A stretch of DNA of 60,723 nucleotides from Xanthomonas cassavae CFBP 4642 (GTDB lineage Bacteria > Pseudomonadota > Gammaproteobacteria > Xanthomonadales > Xanthomonadaceae), in the NCBI RefSeq assembly GCF_000454545.1, contig NZ_CM002139.1, positions 2,343,926 to 2,404,648 of the forward strand. Direction: 5' to 3'. Position 1 is the stretch's first letter, and each line of letters begins with the position of its first letter. The notes beneath the pieces were generated by a model that was given only the letters and a program-made list of their open reading frames with translations, was not told the DNA's origin and made no database searches. Made by a program: the position numbers and the translations under genes. This document shows positions 25,767 to 36,600 of the stretch, piece after piece.

Positions 25767-28739
25767 TCAGTCGGCGGCGTCGGGGAGGGGACGTCGGCGT
25801 AGATGGCAAGCCACCGAGGCCAGTTTTTCGCAGGTTTCCGTCCATTCCCGTTCCGTCGTGGAGGAGGGCACCAGGCCGGCGCCGGCCTGCAGCCAGCAGC
25901 GCTCGCCGTGTCGGTAAACCGCGCGCAGGACCAGTGCGGCGTCCATCGCGCCATCGCTGTCGACCAGCAGGACGCAGCCGCTGTAGAGCCCGCGCGGTGC
26001 CGGTTCGTGGCGTCGGATGCTGTCCAGCGCCTCGCGTTTGGGGATGCCGGATGCGGTCACCGCCGGGAACAGCGTCTCGAAGGCACTCCAGGCATCGCGC
26101 CCCGATGCCAGCCGGCCGCTGACCCGCGAGGCGAGGTGCTGCACACTGCCTCGGCAAGAGACCTCCATGAACTCGCTCACGCCCAGAGAGTCGGGGCTGC
26201 AGATGAGCGCCATTTCCTGCAAGGCGAGCTTCACCGAGACGGCGTGTTCGGCGATTTCCTTGGGGTCGGCGAGCAGTTCGCGGCGTAGCCGTTCGTTCTC
26301 TGCCGAATCGCCGCACAGTGCGCGGGTGCCGGCCAGCGGTTGGGTGGAGACCCGGCCCAGGGCATCGATTTCCACCACCGTCTCGGGGCTGAATCCATAG
26401 GCCTGGAAGGCGCCGTCGCGCAGCAGGAAGGAGCGTGCCGGCGTGTTGTAGCGGCGGCCTGCCAGATAGCTGGCCGCCATATCGAGGTCTGCCGGCGCTT
26501 CGACGGTGCGCGACAGAATGACCTTCTGGTAGGCATGCGCATGCATCTCGGCTAGGACAGCGGCGACGTGCTGCTTGTAGAGGCGCTCCTCGCCTGGGTG
26601 CGTGTCCACGCCGATCTGGACAGGTTGGCCCGCCGCCGGCTCGCTGGCGGCATCCTGGGCGACCACGCGCGCTTGCAGGTCATCCAGATCGGCCGAATCC
26701 AGTGCACGCAGCAGCGCCTGGCCGGGGCGCAAGCGGATTTCGGCGCGGGGAATGGACAATGTGAGCAACGGCCGGCTGCCCTGGCTACCGCCAAGGCCAT
26801 CATGCAGCAGGTGGGCCAATTCGAAATCGGCGCGGCCATAGGCACGCCAGCCTTCGAACGGAATCCCGGCGAGCGCCTGGGCGAGGCCCGCGCACGGCGA
26901 GGACGCCGGGCCGAGCGCAGCGTCGCTGCGGCGCACGGTTCCGTCCGGCTCGATCACCACCTGCAACACCGCATCCAGGCCGATGCTGCATTCGTCGCCG
27001 CGTTCGTACAGCGTGTAGTGCTGTGACTCCACAGTGGCGGCCAGCCGCGTGGCCAGCTCCAGCGGCGGGGTAGTCACTGCAACGCAGCGTTCGGCGTAGC
27101 GCGCGGCGGGCGGCGGCGATGCTGCGGATGCGCTGGCGCGCCGCTCCTGGGCGATTGCGATCAGCCGCTGCTTGTCGATCTTGCCCACCGGGGTCAGTGG
27201 CCAGGCTGCGATCGTTTCCGCTTGGTCGGGCAGTTTGAAGGCGCTCAGGCCTTGCGCGCGCAGCGCCTGGCGCAAGCTGGCGATGTCGATGCCGCTGTCG
27301 CTCGGCTGCACGAAGGCGCAGATTCGCTCGCCCAGCACGGTGTCGGGTACCCCCACGACCACCGCCGCCCCTACACCGGCAAGCTTGCCGAGTGCGAACT
27401 CGACCTCGGCGGTGGAGATCTTCTCGCCGCCGCGCTGGATCTGCTCCTTGATGCGGCCTTCCACGATCAGGTTGCCGGCCGGGTCCTGGCGCACCAGATC
27501 GCCGGTGCGGTAGTAGCCATCGCGGGTGAAGCTGCTGGCATGCTGTTCGGTGGCGCGGTAATAGCTGCCGATGGTGTAGGGGCCGCGGGTGAGCAGTTGC
27601 CCGACGTTGCCCGGCGGCACCTGTTGTTCGTGCTCGTCGACGATGAGGATCTGGTCCTGCGGCGATAGCGGCCGTCCCTGGGTGTGCAGGATGGTGTCGG
27701 CCGGATCGTCTAGCCGGGTGTAGCACAGCAGCCCTTCGGCCATGCCGAACACCTGTTGCAGCGGGCCCAGCGCGTCGGGGACGCGCCGTGCCAGTGCCGG
27801 TTCCAGCCGCGAGCCGCCGATCTGGACCAGGCGCAGGCTGGACAGGTCGCTGTCCTCCCAGTCGCGGGCCTGCACCCACAACTGCGCCAGCGGCGGTACC
27901 AGCGCCACATGGGTGACGCGTTCGCGTTCAATCAACGGCATCGCCTCGTCGCAGCTGGCACTGCGCGACAGCACCACGGTGCCGCCGCGCGCCAGCGTGC
28001 CGAGGATGCCGGGGCAGGCCAGGGTGAAGTTATGGGCGATCGGCAGCACCGCCAGGTACACGGTGGTCTCGTCCAGGCCGCATAGCTCGGCCGAGGCGCT
28101 GAAGTTGTAGGCGTAGTCGCGATGGGTGCGCGCAATCAGCTTCGGCACGCCGGTGGTTCCGCCCGAGAGCAACAGCAGCGCGGTGTCGCCAGGCGCAGGA
28201 ACCGGCCATGGCCGTGGTTCGTCCTCCAGGCTGGCGAGCGCGTAGGTGCCGGGAGCCTGTGGGCCGGGCTCGCCATCGATGACCACCGCGCGCAGGCAGG
28301 GGTGCGCCTGCGCCATCTGCGCGGCCAGCGGCCGGTAGTCGAAACCGCCGACCTGGTCCGGCACGAAATAGGCTGCCGGCTCGGCCAGGCGACACAGCGC
28401 GTCGATGTCGTGCGCGCGCTGGGTGGGCATCACCAGCACTGGAATCACGCCCAGGCGCAGCAGTGCGAAGCAAACCGTGACAAATCCCATGCCGTTCGGT
28501 AGTTGCAGCATCGCGCGGTCGCCGCTGCGCAGTCCCAATGCATGCAGGCCCGCAGCCAGCCGGTCCACGCGGCGGTCCAGGTCGGCGAACGACATCCGGC
28601 GGTCTTCGTCCACCAGCGCGGTGCGGGACGCATGCAGCTGTGCCCAACGGCGCAGGCATTCGCTCAGCGCGGGATGCGGATCGGACGGGCCGCAGGCCGA
28701 GGTGGCGTCTGCAAGCGGGTTGCTACTGAGTGCGTTCAT
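25767..28739 (-). CDS. Fused salicyl-AMP ligase and salicylate synthase
   Basis: A 990-residue bifunctional protein. Residues about 1-545 are an aryl-acid adenylating enzyme like YbtE/DhbE: LLSGGTTGVPKLIARTHRDY (A3), FGMAEGLLCYTRLDD (A5), YYRTGDLV (A7) and LTPVGKIDK (A10 lysine). Residues about 555-990 are a chorismate-utilising salicylate synthase like YbtS/Irp9: QKVILSRTVEAP, DPKEIAEHAVSVKLAL, TASGIPKREALDSI and LQAGAGLV. Chorismate would be turned into salicylate and then loaded as salicyl-AMP onto the aryl carrier domain of Irp2. In Yersinia these are two separate genes; here they are one continuous frame with an Ala/Pro-rich linker near 540-555. The ATG at 28739 is 4 bp past the ybtT stop. 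Confidence 0.93.
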   Translation of the reverse strand: MNALSSNPLADATSACGPSDPHPALSECLRRWAQLHASRTALVDEDRRMSFADLDRRVDRLAAGLHALGLRSGDRAMLQLPNGMGFVTVCFALLRLGVIPVLVMPTQRAHDIDALCRLAEPAAYFVPDQVGGFDYRPLAAQMAQAHPCLRAVVIDGEPGPQAPGTYALASLEDEPRPWPVPAPGDTALLLLSGGTTGVPKLIARTHRDYAYNFSASAELCGLDETTVYLAVLPIAHNFTLACPGILGTLARGGTVVLSRSASCDEAMPLIERERVTHVALVPPLAQLWVQARDWEDSDLSSLRLVQIGGSRLEPALARRVPDALGPLQQVFGMAEGLLCYTRLDDPADTILHTQGRPLSPQDQILIVDEHEQQVPPGNVGQLLTRGPYTIGSYYRATEQHASSFTRDGYYRTGDLVRQDPAGNLIVEGRIKEQIQRGGEKISTAEVEFALGKLAGVGAAVVVGVPDTVLGERICAFVQPSDSGIDIASLRQALRAQGLSAFKLPDQAETIAAWPLTPVGKIDKQRLIAIAQERRASASAASPPPAARYAERCVAVTTPPLELATRLAATVESQHYTLYERGDECSIGLDAVLQVVIEPDGTVRRSDAALGPASSPCAGLAQALAGIPFEGWRAYGRADFELAHLLHDGLGGSQGSRPLLTLSIPRAEIRLRPGQALLRALDSADLDDLQARVVAQDAASEPAAGQPVQIGVDTHPGEERLYKQHVAAVLAEMHAHAYQKVILSRTVEAPADLDMAASYLAGRRYNTPARSFLLRDGAFQAYGFSPETVVEIDALGRVSTQPLAGTRALCGDSAENERLRRELLADPKEIAEHAVSVKLALQEMALICSPDSLGVSEFMEVSCRGSVQHLASRVSGRLASGRDAWSAFETLFPAVTASGIPKREALDSIRRHEPAPRGLYSGCVLLVDSDGAMDAALVLRAVYRHGERCWLQAGAGLVPSSTTEREWTETCEKLASVACHLRRRPLPDAAD

Positions 28740-28743
28740 GGAA

Positions 28744-29520
28744 TCACCTGGCGTGGGTCACGCCTGTGGAGTGGAATGCGAAGCGGCGCGCCAGATGGCT
28801 CAGAAAGGCGCGTGGCCGCCGGGTGGCGTAGAAGTGGTCGCCGGCGATGCAGACCGGGCCGTCGGCGTCGCGTAGCCACTGCGCCCACGCCGCAACCTCG
28901 CTGCGATCGGCTTCGGCGTCGTTGCTGCCGTGAATCAGCAAGGCGGGCGTGCGCAGGCGCTGCCGGTTCGATGACGCGGGGCGGTGATAACCTTCGGTAG
29001 CGCGGAAGTCGGCGCGCAGCATGGGCAGGAACAGCGCCATCAGTGCAGGCTCTGCCAGCAACTCGGCGCTGCAGCCGCCGATGTCGACCAACTGCGTCAG
29101 GAAGGCGCGGTCGTCCAATGGGCTGAGCAGCCGTCGCCCGCGCAGGTGGGGCGCGTGGCAGCCGGACAGGGCCAGGCCGGCCGGCGATTCCCCCTGCCGT
29201 TCCAGCAGCGCACAGGCCTCGAAGGCGACCTGAGCCCCCATGCTGTGGCCGGCGAGCACTGCGCGCTGCGGGGCGATCTGCGCTTCGGCAAGCGCTGCGA
29301 CTAGGTCGGCGGCGAGCGTACCGATGTCCGTGCTGCACGCCTCGTGCAGGCGATGGTCGCGGCCGGGATAGATCGCCAGGGATACCTGCAGCTCGCCTGC
29401 GTCAATGCCGTGCCAGCTGCGGAAGGCCGCGCCGCTGCCGCCGGCGAACGGGCACAGCACCACGTGCAGCGCCGGGTCCGGCGCGGTCACCAGTGTGCGC
29501 AGCCTGCCGCCGTGGGTCAT
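28744..29520 (-). CDS. ybtT: Type II thioesterase, YbtT-like
   Basis: A 258-residue alpha/beta hydrolase that removes wrongly loaded groups from NRPS/PKS carrier domains. The catalytic triad is visible as S93 in AGHSMGAQ, D201 in HGSNDAEAD and H229 in AGDHFYA; LCPFAGGSG supplies the oxyanion region. The ATG at 29520 overlaps the ybtU stop by 4 bp; longer upstream frames lie inside ybtU. It is followed 4 bp later by the salicylate enzyme fusion, matching the ybtU-ybtT-ybtE order of the Yersinia locus. Confidence 0.93.
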   Translation of the reverse strand: MTHGGRLRTLVTAPDPALHVVLCPFAGGSGAAFRSWHGIDAGELQVSLAIYPGRDHRLHEACSTDIGTLAADLVAALAEAQIAPQRAVLAGHSMGAQVAFEACALLERQGESPAGLALSGCHAPHLRGRRLLSPLDDRAFLTQLVDIGGCSAELLAEPALMALFLPMLRADFRATEGYHRPASSNRQRLRTPALLIHGSNDAEADRSEVAAWAQWLRDADGPVCIAGDHFYATRRPRAFLSHLARRFAFHSTGVTHAR

Positions 29521-30653
29521 CGAGCCGCGATCGGTTCGGCGTGACCCGGCGTGGCCGGTTCGCGCAGGTCGAGCAGACGCGGCGCGGGCAGGCTGCGCGC
29601 GTGGGCGGGGCCGGCGCAGCGCAGCACCTGTTGCCACAGGCTGGCCAGGGCGAGTTGGTAGTCCGGACCGAACGCCAGCGGCAGCGCGGCGCCATCCAGA
29701 TGCTGACACAGCAGCTGCAGCACCCGGCCCACGCCGGTGGGGCCGTCGATCTCGAGGCTGTGCCGCCAATCCGGCGGCGCGGGGTGTAGCACCTGGGTGG
29801 CGGGGCGCGCGAACGGATCCTCGTCCTGGTCGTGCGCGCGCTGGTACAGGCTGCGGTCGCTGTCGTGGTGGTGTGGGTCGTACAGCGCCGCTGTCCACAG
29901 CACCGGCCCGTGACTGGCCTCCAGCGACAGATAACCGGACGGCCAGCCCAACGTGAGCTGGTGCATGACCAGGCTGTGCAGGTCCGGATCCTGCGGGTCC
30001 AGGTAGGTCTGTAGACGTAACGACGCCTGACACTGCCCCAGATTCAACCGCAGCAGCCGGAAGGCCCGATCCTGGTCGGCGATGGCTTCGACAGCGACGT
30101 CTTCGGCGCTGCCAGGGACCTGGCAGGCCTGCAGCAACAGGTCTAGCGATGAATACAGCAGTTGCCGGCTGGTCGTCAGCTGGGCGAACTGCGCCGCCTC
30201 ACCGTCCAGCAACTGGCGCACGCGGCGCGCCCGATCAATCCAGCACACGCCGGCCGGGGTATGCGCGTAGTAACTGTTGATCCAGTAGGCCCGGCCTTGC
30301 GCATGCGCCAGTGCCTGCAGGCGTGCGGCGTCGTCCGGATGCATGGGGTGCTCCTGGATCACGTGCATCCCGCGGCGCAGGAAGGCCTCGGCCAGCGCCG
30401 TCCCGGTGCCGCCCACCACGGTGGAGCGCACCACCACGCAGGCGATGTCGATGTCGTCCGGGAGTTGTTCGATGGCGGTGTACAGCGGAATCCCGAAGGC
30501 ATGCGCTAACTGCTGCGCGCGTGCACTGCCGGTTGCCAGCAGGCCCGCCAGCTCCAGACCGGGCTGGTCCTGCAAAAAGGCGTTGAGGTACATCTCGCCG
30601 AATTTGGCGCCGGCGATCAGCACCCGCCGGGGGGTAGGAGAGGAGGCGGTCAT
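29517..30653 (-). CDS. ybtU: Thiazolinyl imide reductase, YbtU-like
   Basis: A 378-residue NAD(P)H-dependent reductase that reduces one thiazoline ring of the carrier-bound intermediate to thiazolidine. The N-terminal Rossmann segment VLIAGAKFGEMYLNAF is followed by VVRSTVVGGTGTALAEAFL and HVIQEHPMHPDDAARL, typical of this branch of the Gfo/Idh/MocA-like reductases. The middle has WINSYYAHTPAGVCWIDRAR. The ATG at 30653 overlaps the irp1 stop (ATGA), so a longer open frame upstream is rejected as lying inside irp1. The order irp1-ybtU-ybtT is that of yersiniabactin loci. Confidence 0.92.
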   Translation of the reverse strand: MTASSPTPRRVLIAGAKFGEMYLNAFLQDQPGLELAGLLATGSARAQQLAHAFGIPLYTAIEQLPDDIDIACVVVRSTVVGGTGTALAEAFLRRGMHVIQEHPMHPDDAARLQALAHAQGRAYWINSYYAHTPAGVCWIDRARRVRQLLDGEAAQFAQLTTSRQLLYSSLDLLLQACQVPGSAEDVAVEAIADQDRAFRLLRLNLGQCQASLRLQTYLDPQDPDLHSLVMHQLTLGWPSGYLSLEASHGPVLWTAALYDPHHHDSDRSLYQRAHDQDEDPFARPATQVLHPAPPDWRHSLEIDGPTGVGRVLQLLCQHLDGAALPLAFGPDYQLALASLWQQVLRCAGPAHARSLPAPRLLDLREPATPGHAEPIAAR

Positions 30654-33600
30654 GCGGTCTGCTCGGCGATGCAACGGGGGCGGTGTTGCCACTGGCGGAT
30701 CAGGCCAGCGGCGCGTCGGGCGCTGCCGTCGTCCATCAGCAGTTGCCAGTGATCGGCCTCGAGCGTGTGCCGCTCGGCGTGGGGCGCCCACAGCGACCAG
30801 TCGTGCTCGGCGGGTGTCCAGTGCGCCGGGCGGCGGGTTGCGCTCAGCCACAGGCACGGCACTGGCAGCAGGTCCGGCGCGGGATGTCGGGCCAGCATCT
30901 CCAGCAATCGCGCGATGCGCTCGATCCAGGCGCGCGCCTGTGCGGGATCGCGGGGGACGGCAAGCACCCCGGCTGCTTCCGCGCTGCGCGCGAAGCAGGC
31001 GAGCTGTGCGTCGGGGTCGAGCTGTTCCAGGTCGTCGGGCAGCGGCACCTGGTGCCTGCCGTTGGCGATCAGGCGGAGCAGCGTGGCGCGGTTGGAGAAG
31101 GCGAAGTCGGCGCGGCAGACCGGATCGATCAGCACCAGCTCCACCTTGGCTCCGGCCTGGTGCAGCTGGCGAGCGGTCTCGGCGGCGAGGAACGCGCCGT
31201 AGGACCAGCCGATCAAGGTCGACCGCCCCTGCGGCTGCAGGCGGCCGATCGCAGCGGCATAGCTTGCGGCCAGTGCGTTCAGGCTCCCGGCGGTCACCAC
31301 CTCCGGGGCCTGCAGCCCGAACACCTCGATATCCAGGGCGTTGGCCAGCGGTAGATAGGCACCGAGTTCGCCATCGGAGGCATGCAACACGAAGGCGTGC
31401 CCGGCCTGGCTGCCGCGTGCCAGTGCGATGGGGGCGGGGGTGCTGTCGGCCTCGCGCGACGACGCGAGCAGGCTGCAAAATGCGGCCAGGACCGGATTGG
31501 CGAACAAGCCCTGCAAGGTGGCGCCGCGCAGGCCTTGCCGGTGCAGCCGGGCAATCATCCGCGTGGCGATCAGGCTGTCGCCGCCGGACTGGAAGAAATC
31601 GCTGTCGCGCTGGATCGGCCGTGCCAGCAGTTCCAGCCAGATGTCGGCGATCTGCCGCTCCAGCGCGGCCTGATCGGCTGCGCCGTCGTCCGGCGTGTTG
31701 GCGCGTTGCGGGGTGTCGGCAGTGGTTGGAGGCGCTGCCGACGGTATCGCCGGCGCGGTGTCAGTACTGCAACCCAGGCGTTCGCATTGGCGCAGTTGCA
31801 GGGCGGGAAGGCCCGTGCCGAAGCGGGCGCGCAGCTCGTCCGCGATCGCGTCCAGGTCGAGCCGGCCGATACGCTCGGCGCGGGCAACGATCAAGTGCTG
31901 GCGCAGCGGCGAGGGCGTCTGCTCCGGCCATGCCAGTTCGATGCCGAAGCCGGCCTGCTCCAGGGCGCTGCGCCACATCGGCAGGTCGAGCATCGGCTTG
32001 TCGTCCACAATGCGCGCGTCCTGATAGCCGACCAGGCCCTCGATAAAGCCGACGCTGGCCATCTGCAAGGCGCTGTCGCGTTCGGTGGCCTCGGTCAGCA
32101 TCAGCCGGCCGCCGGGCTTGAGCAGCATGCCGAGTCGGCGCAGCGTGCGCACCACATGGCTGGCGTCGTGCATCACCTGCCCGGCGAAAATCAGGTCGTA
32201 GCCCTGTGCGGGGTGCTGGTCGAAGTCCACCGGGCGGTTGATGTCGAGCAGGGCGTAGTCGACGTGGGCAGTCCCGGCGAATAACGTACGGGCATCGTCG
32301 AGAAACAGCGTAGAGACGTCGGTGAAGCGGTACTGCGCCAGTCGACCCCCCAGCGCCGGCAGCAGTTGCCGGGTGGTCGAGCCGATGCCCGCGCCGACTT
32401 CCAGCACACGCAAGTCCGAGCGCCCTTCGCTCAGCGCGCGGGCCACCTGCGCGGCGTGCCCGTTGAGGCAGCGCGAGGCTGGGTTGTCGATATAGAGCGC
32501 GTGGGTGGTGGCAGCGCTATCGGCGAACAGCAGTTCCAGCGGCGAGCGGGTGCCGGTGAGCAGGGCGGCATGTTGATCGATGCAGCTGTCCAGATAGCCG
32601 GCGATGCTGCGGCACCACGGCGCATCCGGTGGCGCGTGCGCCGGGCCAGGATCGTGGATAAACGCGCGTTCGCAGACAAAGGCGTCGCCGTCCTGGCGCA
32701 GCCAGCCGCGTGTGCACAGCAGGTGCAGCCATTGCCGCAGCAGGCGGCGGTACTGCGGCAGCGCGCGCAGCCTGGCGTGGACCTCGTCCAGACGATGCCG
32801 CTGACCTTGCCGCTCGAACAGCCCATGGCCCAGCAGGGTCGCGGCGATGCCGCGCACCGCGCGCGCATCCAGCCAGCTCCAGGCCGAGTCGAGTTCGTGT
32901 TGCTGCGCGGTGTCCAGTGGCGCGAGCGGGCCTGGATCGAAGGGCACCTGATCGGGGGGCAGGCAGTCGCGCTCGGCGGCGACCAGTTGCACGTCGAGCG
33001 CGTCGCCCTTTGATGCGGGCACCGCCTCGGCCTGCGCGATGTCGCCGCGTTCGCGCAGGGCGTCTTCGAGATCGCGCAGGTCGATGCCGGCGTCGTGAAC
33101 CAGTGCAGGCCAGGGCGCGCGCGCAAATGCGGCCATGCCGCCGCCGTCCAGCAGTTGCATCACTCCGGCCTGTTGCATCAACTCCGGCTGCGCAGCCACT
33201 GCGCCCAGCACGGCGCGGTAGTCCTCGAACATGGCCTGGGCCGCGCCGTGTTCGAGCACCTCGTCCATGCAGTACCAACTGCACACCAGTTCGCCATCGA
33301 TCTCCATCACCTGGTGGTCGAGCCAGACCTGCGGGGTCTGCGTGAACACGTGTACCGGATCGCCGAGCAGCCCGGTCAGCGCCTGGTCGATGGCCAGCCC
33401 GTCCAGCGACATGCCGAGCATGCTGGTGAACACCACCGGCATCAGCGGCTGGCGCTGATGTCCGCGGCCCTTGCCGAGTTCGCGCAACAGTTCCACCCCA
33501 TTGACCTGACTGTGCGCGAGGCGCTTCCACAGCCGCTGCTGGGTGTGTTCGATCGAGGCGCGCAGCGAGACCGGACGGCTGAGGTCGAAGTCCACCAGCA

Positions 33601-36600
33601 GCACCGAGGTGAAGTCGCCGATCAGCGCGCGGATCTGCGGGTGAATCGGCCGGCGGTCGAAGAAAGTGAGGTTGAGTGTGAAATCCGGCTGCCGCGACCA
33701 GCGCTCCAGGGTATGAGCGAACAGCGTCAACAGCGCTGCCGAAGGCGTGACGCCCCAGCGCTGCCATTCCTGTTTGAGGGCGGCCCAGGCGGTCGCGTCC
33801 AGCCGGGTTTGATAAGTGGTGAAACGTGGCTGAGTCAGCGCACGCGCGGCCGCCAGCGGCAGGCGCGGGGCGGGTGGGAGGTCGGCGAGCACGCCTTGCC
33901 AGTACTGCCAGGACGCCTGCCAGCTGTCCTCCTGGCGGCGGGCCTGTTCGGCCAGCACGTAGTCGCGAAAGGTGATGGGCAGCGGCGGCAGGTCTTCGCT
34001 ACGGTACGCGCGGGCCAGGTCGTCCAGCATGACCTTGAAGCTCTGCACGTCGAACATCAGCAGATCCAGGTTCATGTGCAGCCGGTAATGCCGACCGTCC
34101 AGGTCGCTGGCGACCAGTTCGAACATGGGCCAACGATCGGTGGGCGGTACGCGGTAGGACAGCGCCTGTCGGGTGTCCTCGAGCGCCTGCTGCCGCTGTG
34201 GTGCAGAGAGCGCACGCAGATCGTGGCGTTCGATCCGGTAGACCGGCACCTGGGCGAGGATGCGCTGCTGGCCGTCGGCATCCACCACCATGCGCAGCAT
34301 GTCGTGGCGCTGCACCAACGTGTTCCAGGCGCGCTCCAGGCGCGCAAGGTCGAACGCGTCGTGGCGCAGGTCCCATTCGAACAGCACATGGCAGGCCACG
34401 CCGCCGTAGTCGATCAGGTCGGTGCGGCCGAGCCAGTAGGCGTGCTGGATCGCGGTTAGCGGGAACGGCTGATGACGGCCGGGCGCGTCGTGCTCCAGCG
34501 CGGCTGGCACCTGCCCGGCGGGGGGGATGGAGGCGGGGTCGCCGGCCAACGCGGCGATCAGCGTGGTGAGCCCGTTCACGCTGAGGTCGCGATACGCGCG
34601 TTCGGCGTCCAGGCGCACGCCGAGCTGGCGCTGGATGTCGCTGCTCAGTTCAAGGAACAACAGCGAATCGAGCCCCAACTGCAGCAGGTCGCGTCCGGGC
34701 GAGAGCCGGCTGGGATCGTCCAGCCGCAGTTGCGCAGCGATGCGCTCGCTCAGCCAGGCGCTCACCGCCGCGGCGTCGTGGAGGTCGGCTGGGGCCGGCG
34801 ACGGCGTGGCCTGGTCGGGTGTGACGTTGCCGGCGCGCGCGGTTTTGGTGTTGCTGGCAGCCGATGGATCGGCGCCGACAACGGGCGCCAGCAGGGCGCG
34901 ACGCTGGGGGTCCAGGCGCTCGGTCAGCACGCGCATGGCCAGCCGGTATGGCGCTGCGCGCATCACCGCCTGGTCCAGATGCCACAGGCCTTCGGTGGTG
35001 GCCAGCAGTCCCATGCCGCTGGTGGCGAGCTGATTCTGCAGGGCGGGATCGACGGCGCGGCCGGTATCGCCCCAGGCGCCCCAACCGATGGAGATGACCT
35101 TGGGCAAGGTGTGCGGGTCTTGCGCCAGGGCCAGGCCGTCCAGGTAGGCGCTGGCAAGCGCATGCGCGCCCTGGCCGGCGGCGCCCAATGCCGCGGCGGC
35201 CGACGAATACAGCAATAGATAGCGTCCGTGGTGTGCCTGCAGCCAGGCCTGCAGTCTGCGCGCGGCCTGCGCTTTCACCGCCAGCACCGGTGCCATCAGG
35301 GTGCGGTCCAGTGACGCCAACGGCGCATCGTGCAGCAGCCCCGCCGAGTGGATGACCCCGGCGATGCCGCCGTCTGCCTGCAGAGTTTCCAATGCCCGGG
35401 TGAGCTGCTCCGGATCACCGACGTCACATGGCAGCCAGTGCAGCCGGCAACCGTCGCGTTCGCTCAGCATGTACTGGAAGTCCGCCCAATCCGCAGCGGC
35501 GCGCGGCGCCAACAGCGCGATCCGGCGTGCACCATGCTGGGCAAGCCATTGCACGGTGAGGCGTCCCAGGCCGCCGAAGGCACCGGTCACCACGTGCCAG
35601 CCCGCATCCGCCAGGCCGGCAGGAGGCAACGCGGGCGCACAATGAGGCTGGGCAACCAGCTGCGGCAGCAGCACGCGTTTGCCACGCACCGCGATCCAGC
35701 ACTGGCCCGCCGCCGCGGCTGCGAGTGCCGGCAGCAGGTCGTCCCAGCCGGTCTGGGCATCCAGATCCACCATCGCGAGCGCGCGTGCGGGCTGTTCGGC
35801 GGCGGCCACCCGCAACAGCCCCCAGGCCGCATGTTGCACCGGGTCGACACGCGTATCGGCGCCGATCTTCCAGGCACAGCGGGTCACCACCACCAGCGGC
35901 TGGTCGCCCGATAGCGCAGCCAGCAGCGGGGTGACGATCGACAGCGGATCCTGGTCGCCGCTGTCCAGTATCAGCAGTGCCTGCGGCGCCTGTGGCGCAA
36001 GCCGGACGCCCGCCGCGTGCAGCGCCGCCACAGTGGCTGCCGTGGCATCGCGCAGGGCGAATTGCGGCGGCGTGACAGCGGAGTCGGTGGTGGCCGACCA
36101 CTGCCACGCGTAATGCGTGGCCGGGGCCGGCAGCGGCGCGGGTAGACCTGGCGCGGCAGCGCAGGCGGCCAGGGTGAAGCGCCATCCATCCTGCGCGTCG
36201 CCGGCCTCGATGCCAACCTGCGGCGCAGCGAATGGGGCGGCCTGCCAGCGCAGCCGCACCAGCGCCAGCGGCTTGGGTACTGCCGGCGTGCCGACTGGCA
36301 CCAGCGGCTGACCGCTGCCGTGGCGACGCGCCAATTCGGCGCATGCGGCATGCACGCGCTCCTGCCAGCGCGCGTCCTGACCGGCACAGTCCGACCAATC
36401 GGCCAGATAGCAGCCGTCGTCGGTGAGCGCGTGACCGAGGATGCCCTCGCCAGCGCCAGCGCCAGCCTGCCAGGGCAGTACCAGGTCCGTCGCCTGACCC
36501 GGTGCCGTCGCCAGCAGGATGTGCTCGCTGATTGTCGCGGTCGGGGTGCCGTCTTCCGGCAGCCAGTCGACGCGTTCGAAACCGGCGGCCAGGCAATGCT

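Noticed and set aside
28744..30033. A longer 429-residue version of YbtT
   Set aside because: The extension lies inside ybtU in another frame; the ATG at 29520 gives the usual thioesterase length.
29517..31478. A longer 653-residue version of YbtU
   Set aside because: The first 275 residues lie inside irp1 in another frame and are Arg/Pro-rich; the ATG at 30653 gives the normal family start with a 4-bp overlap.
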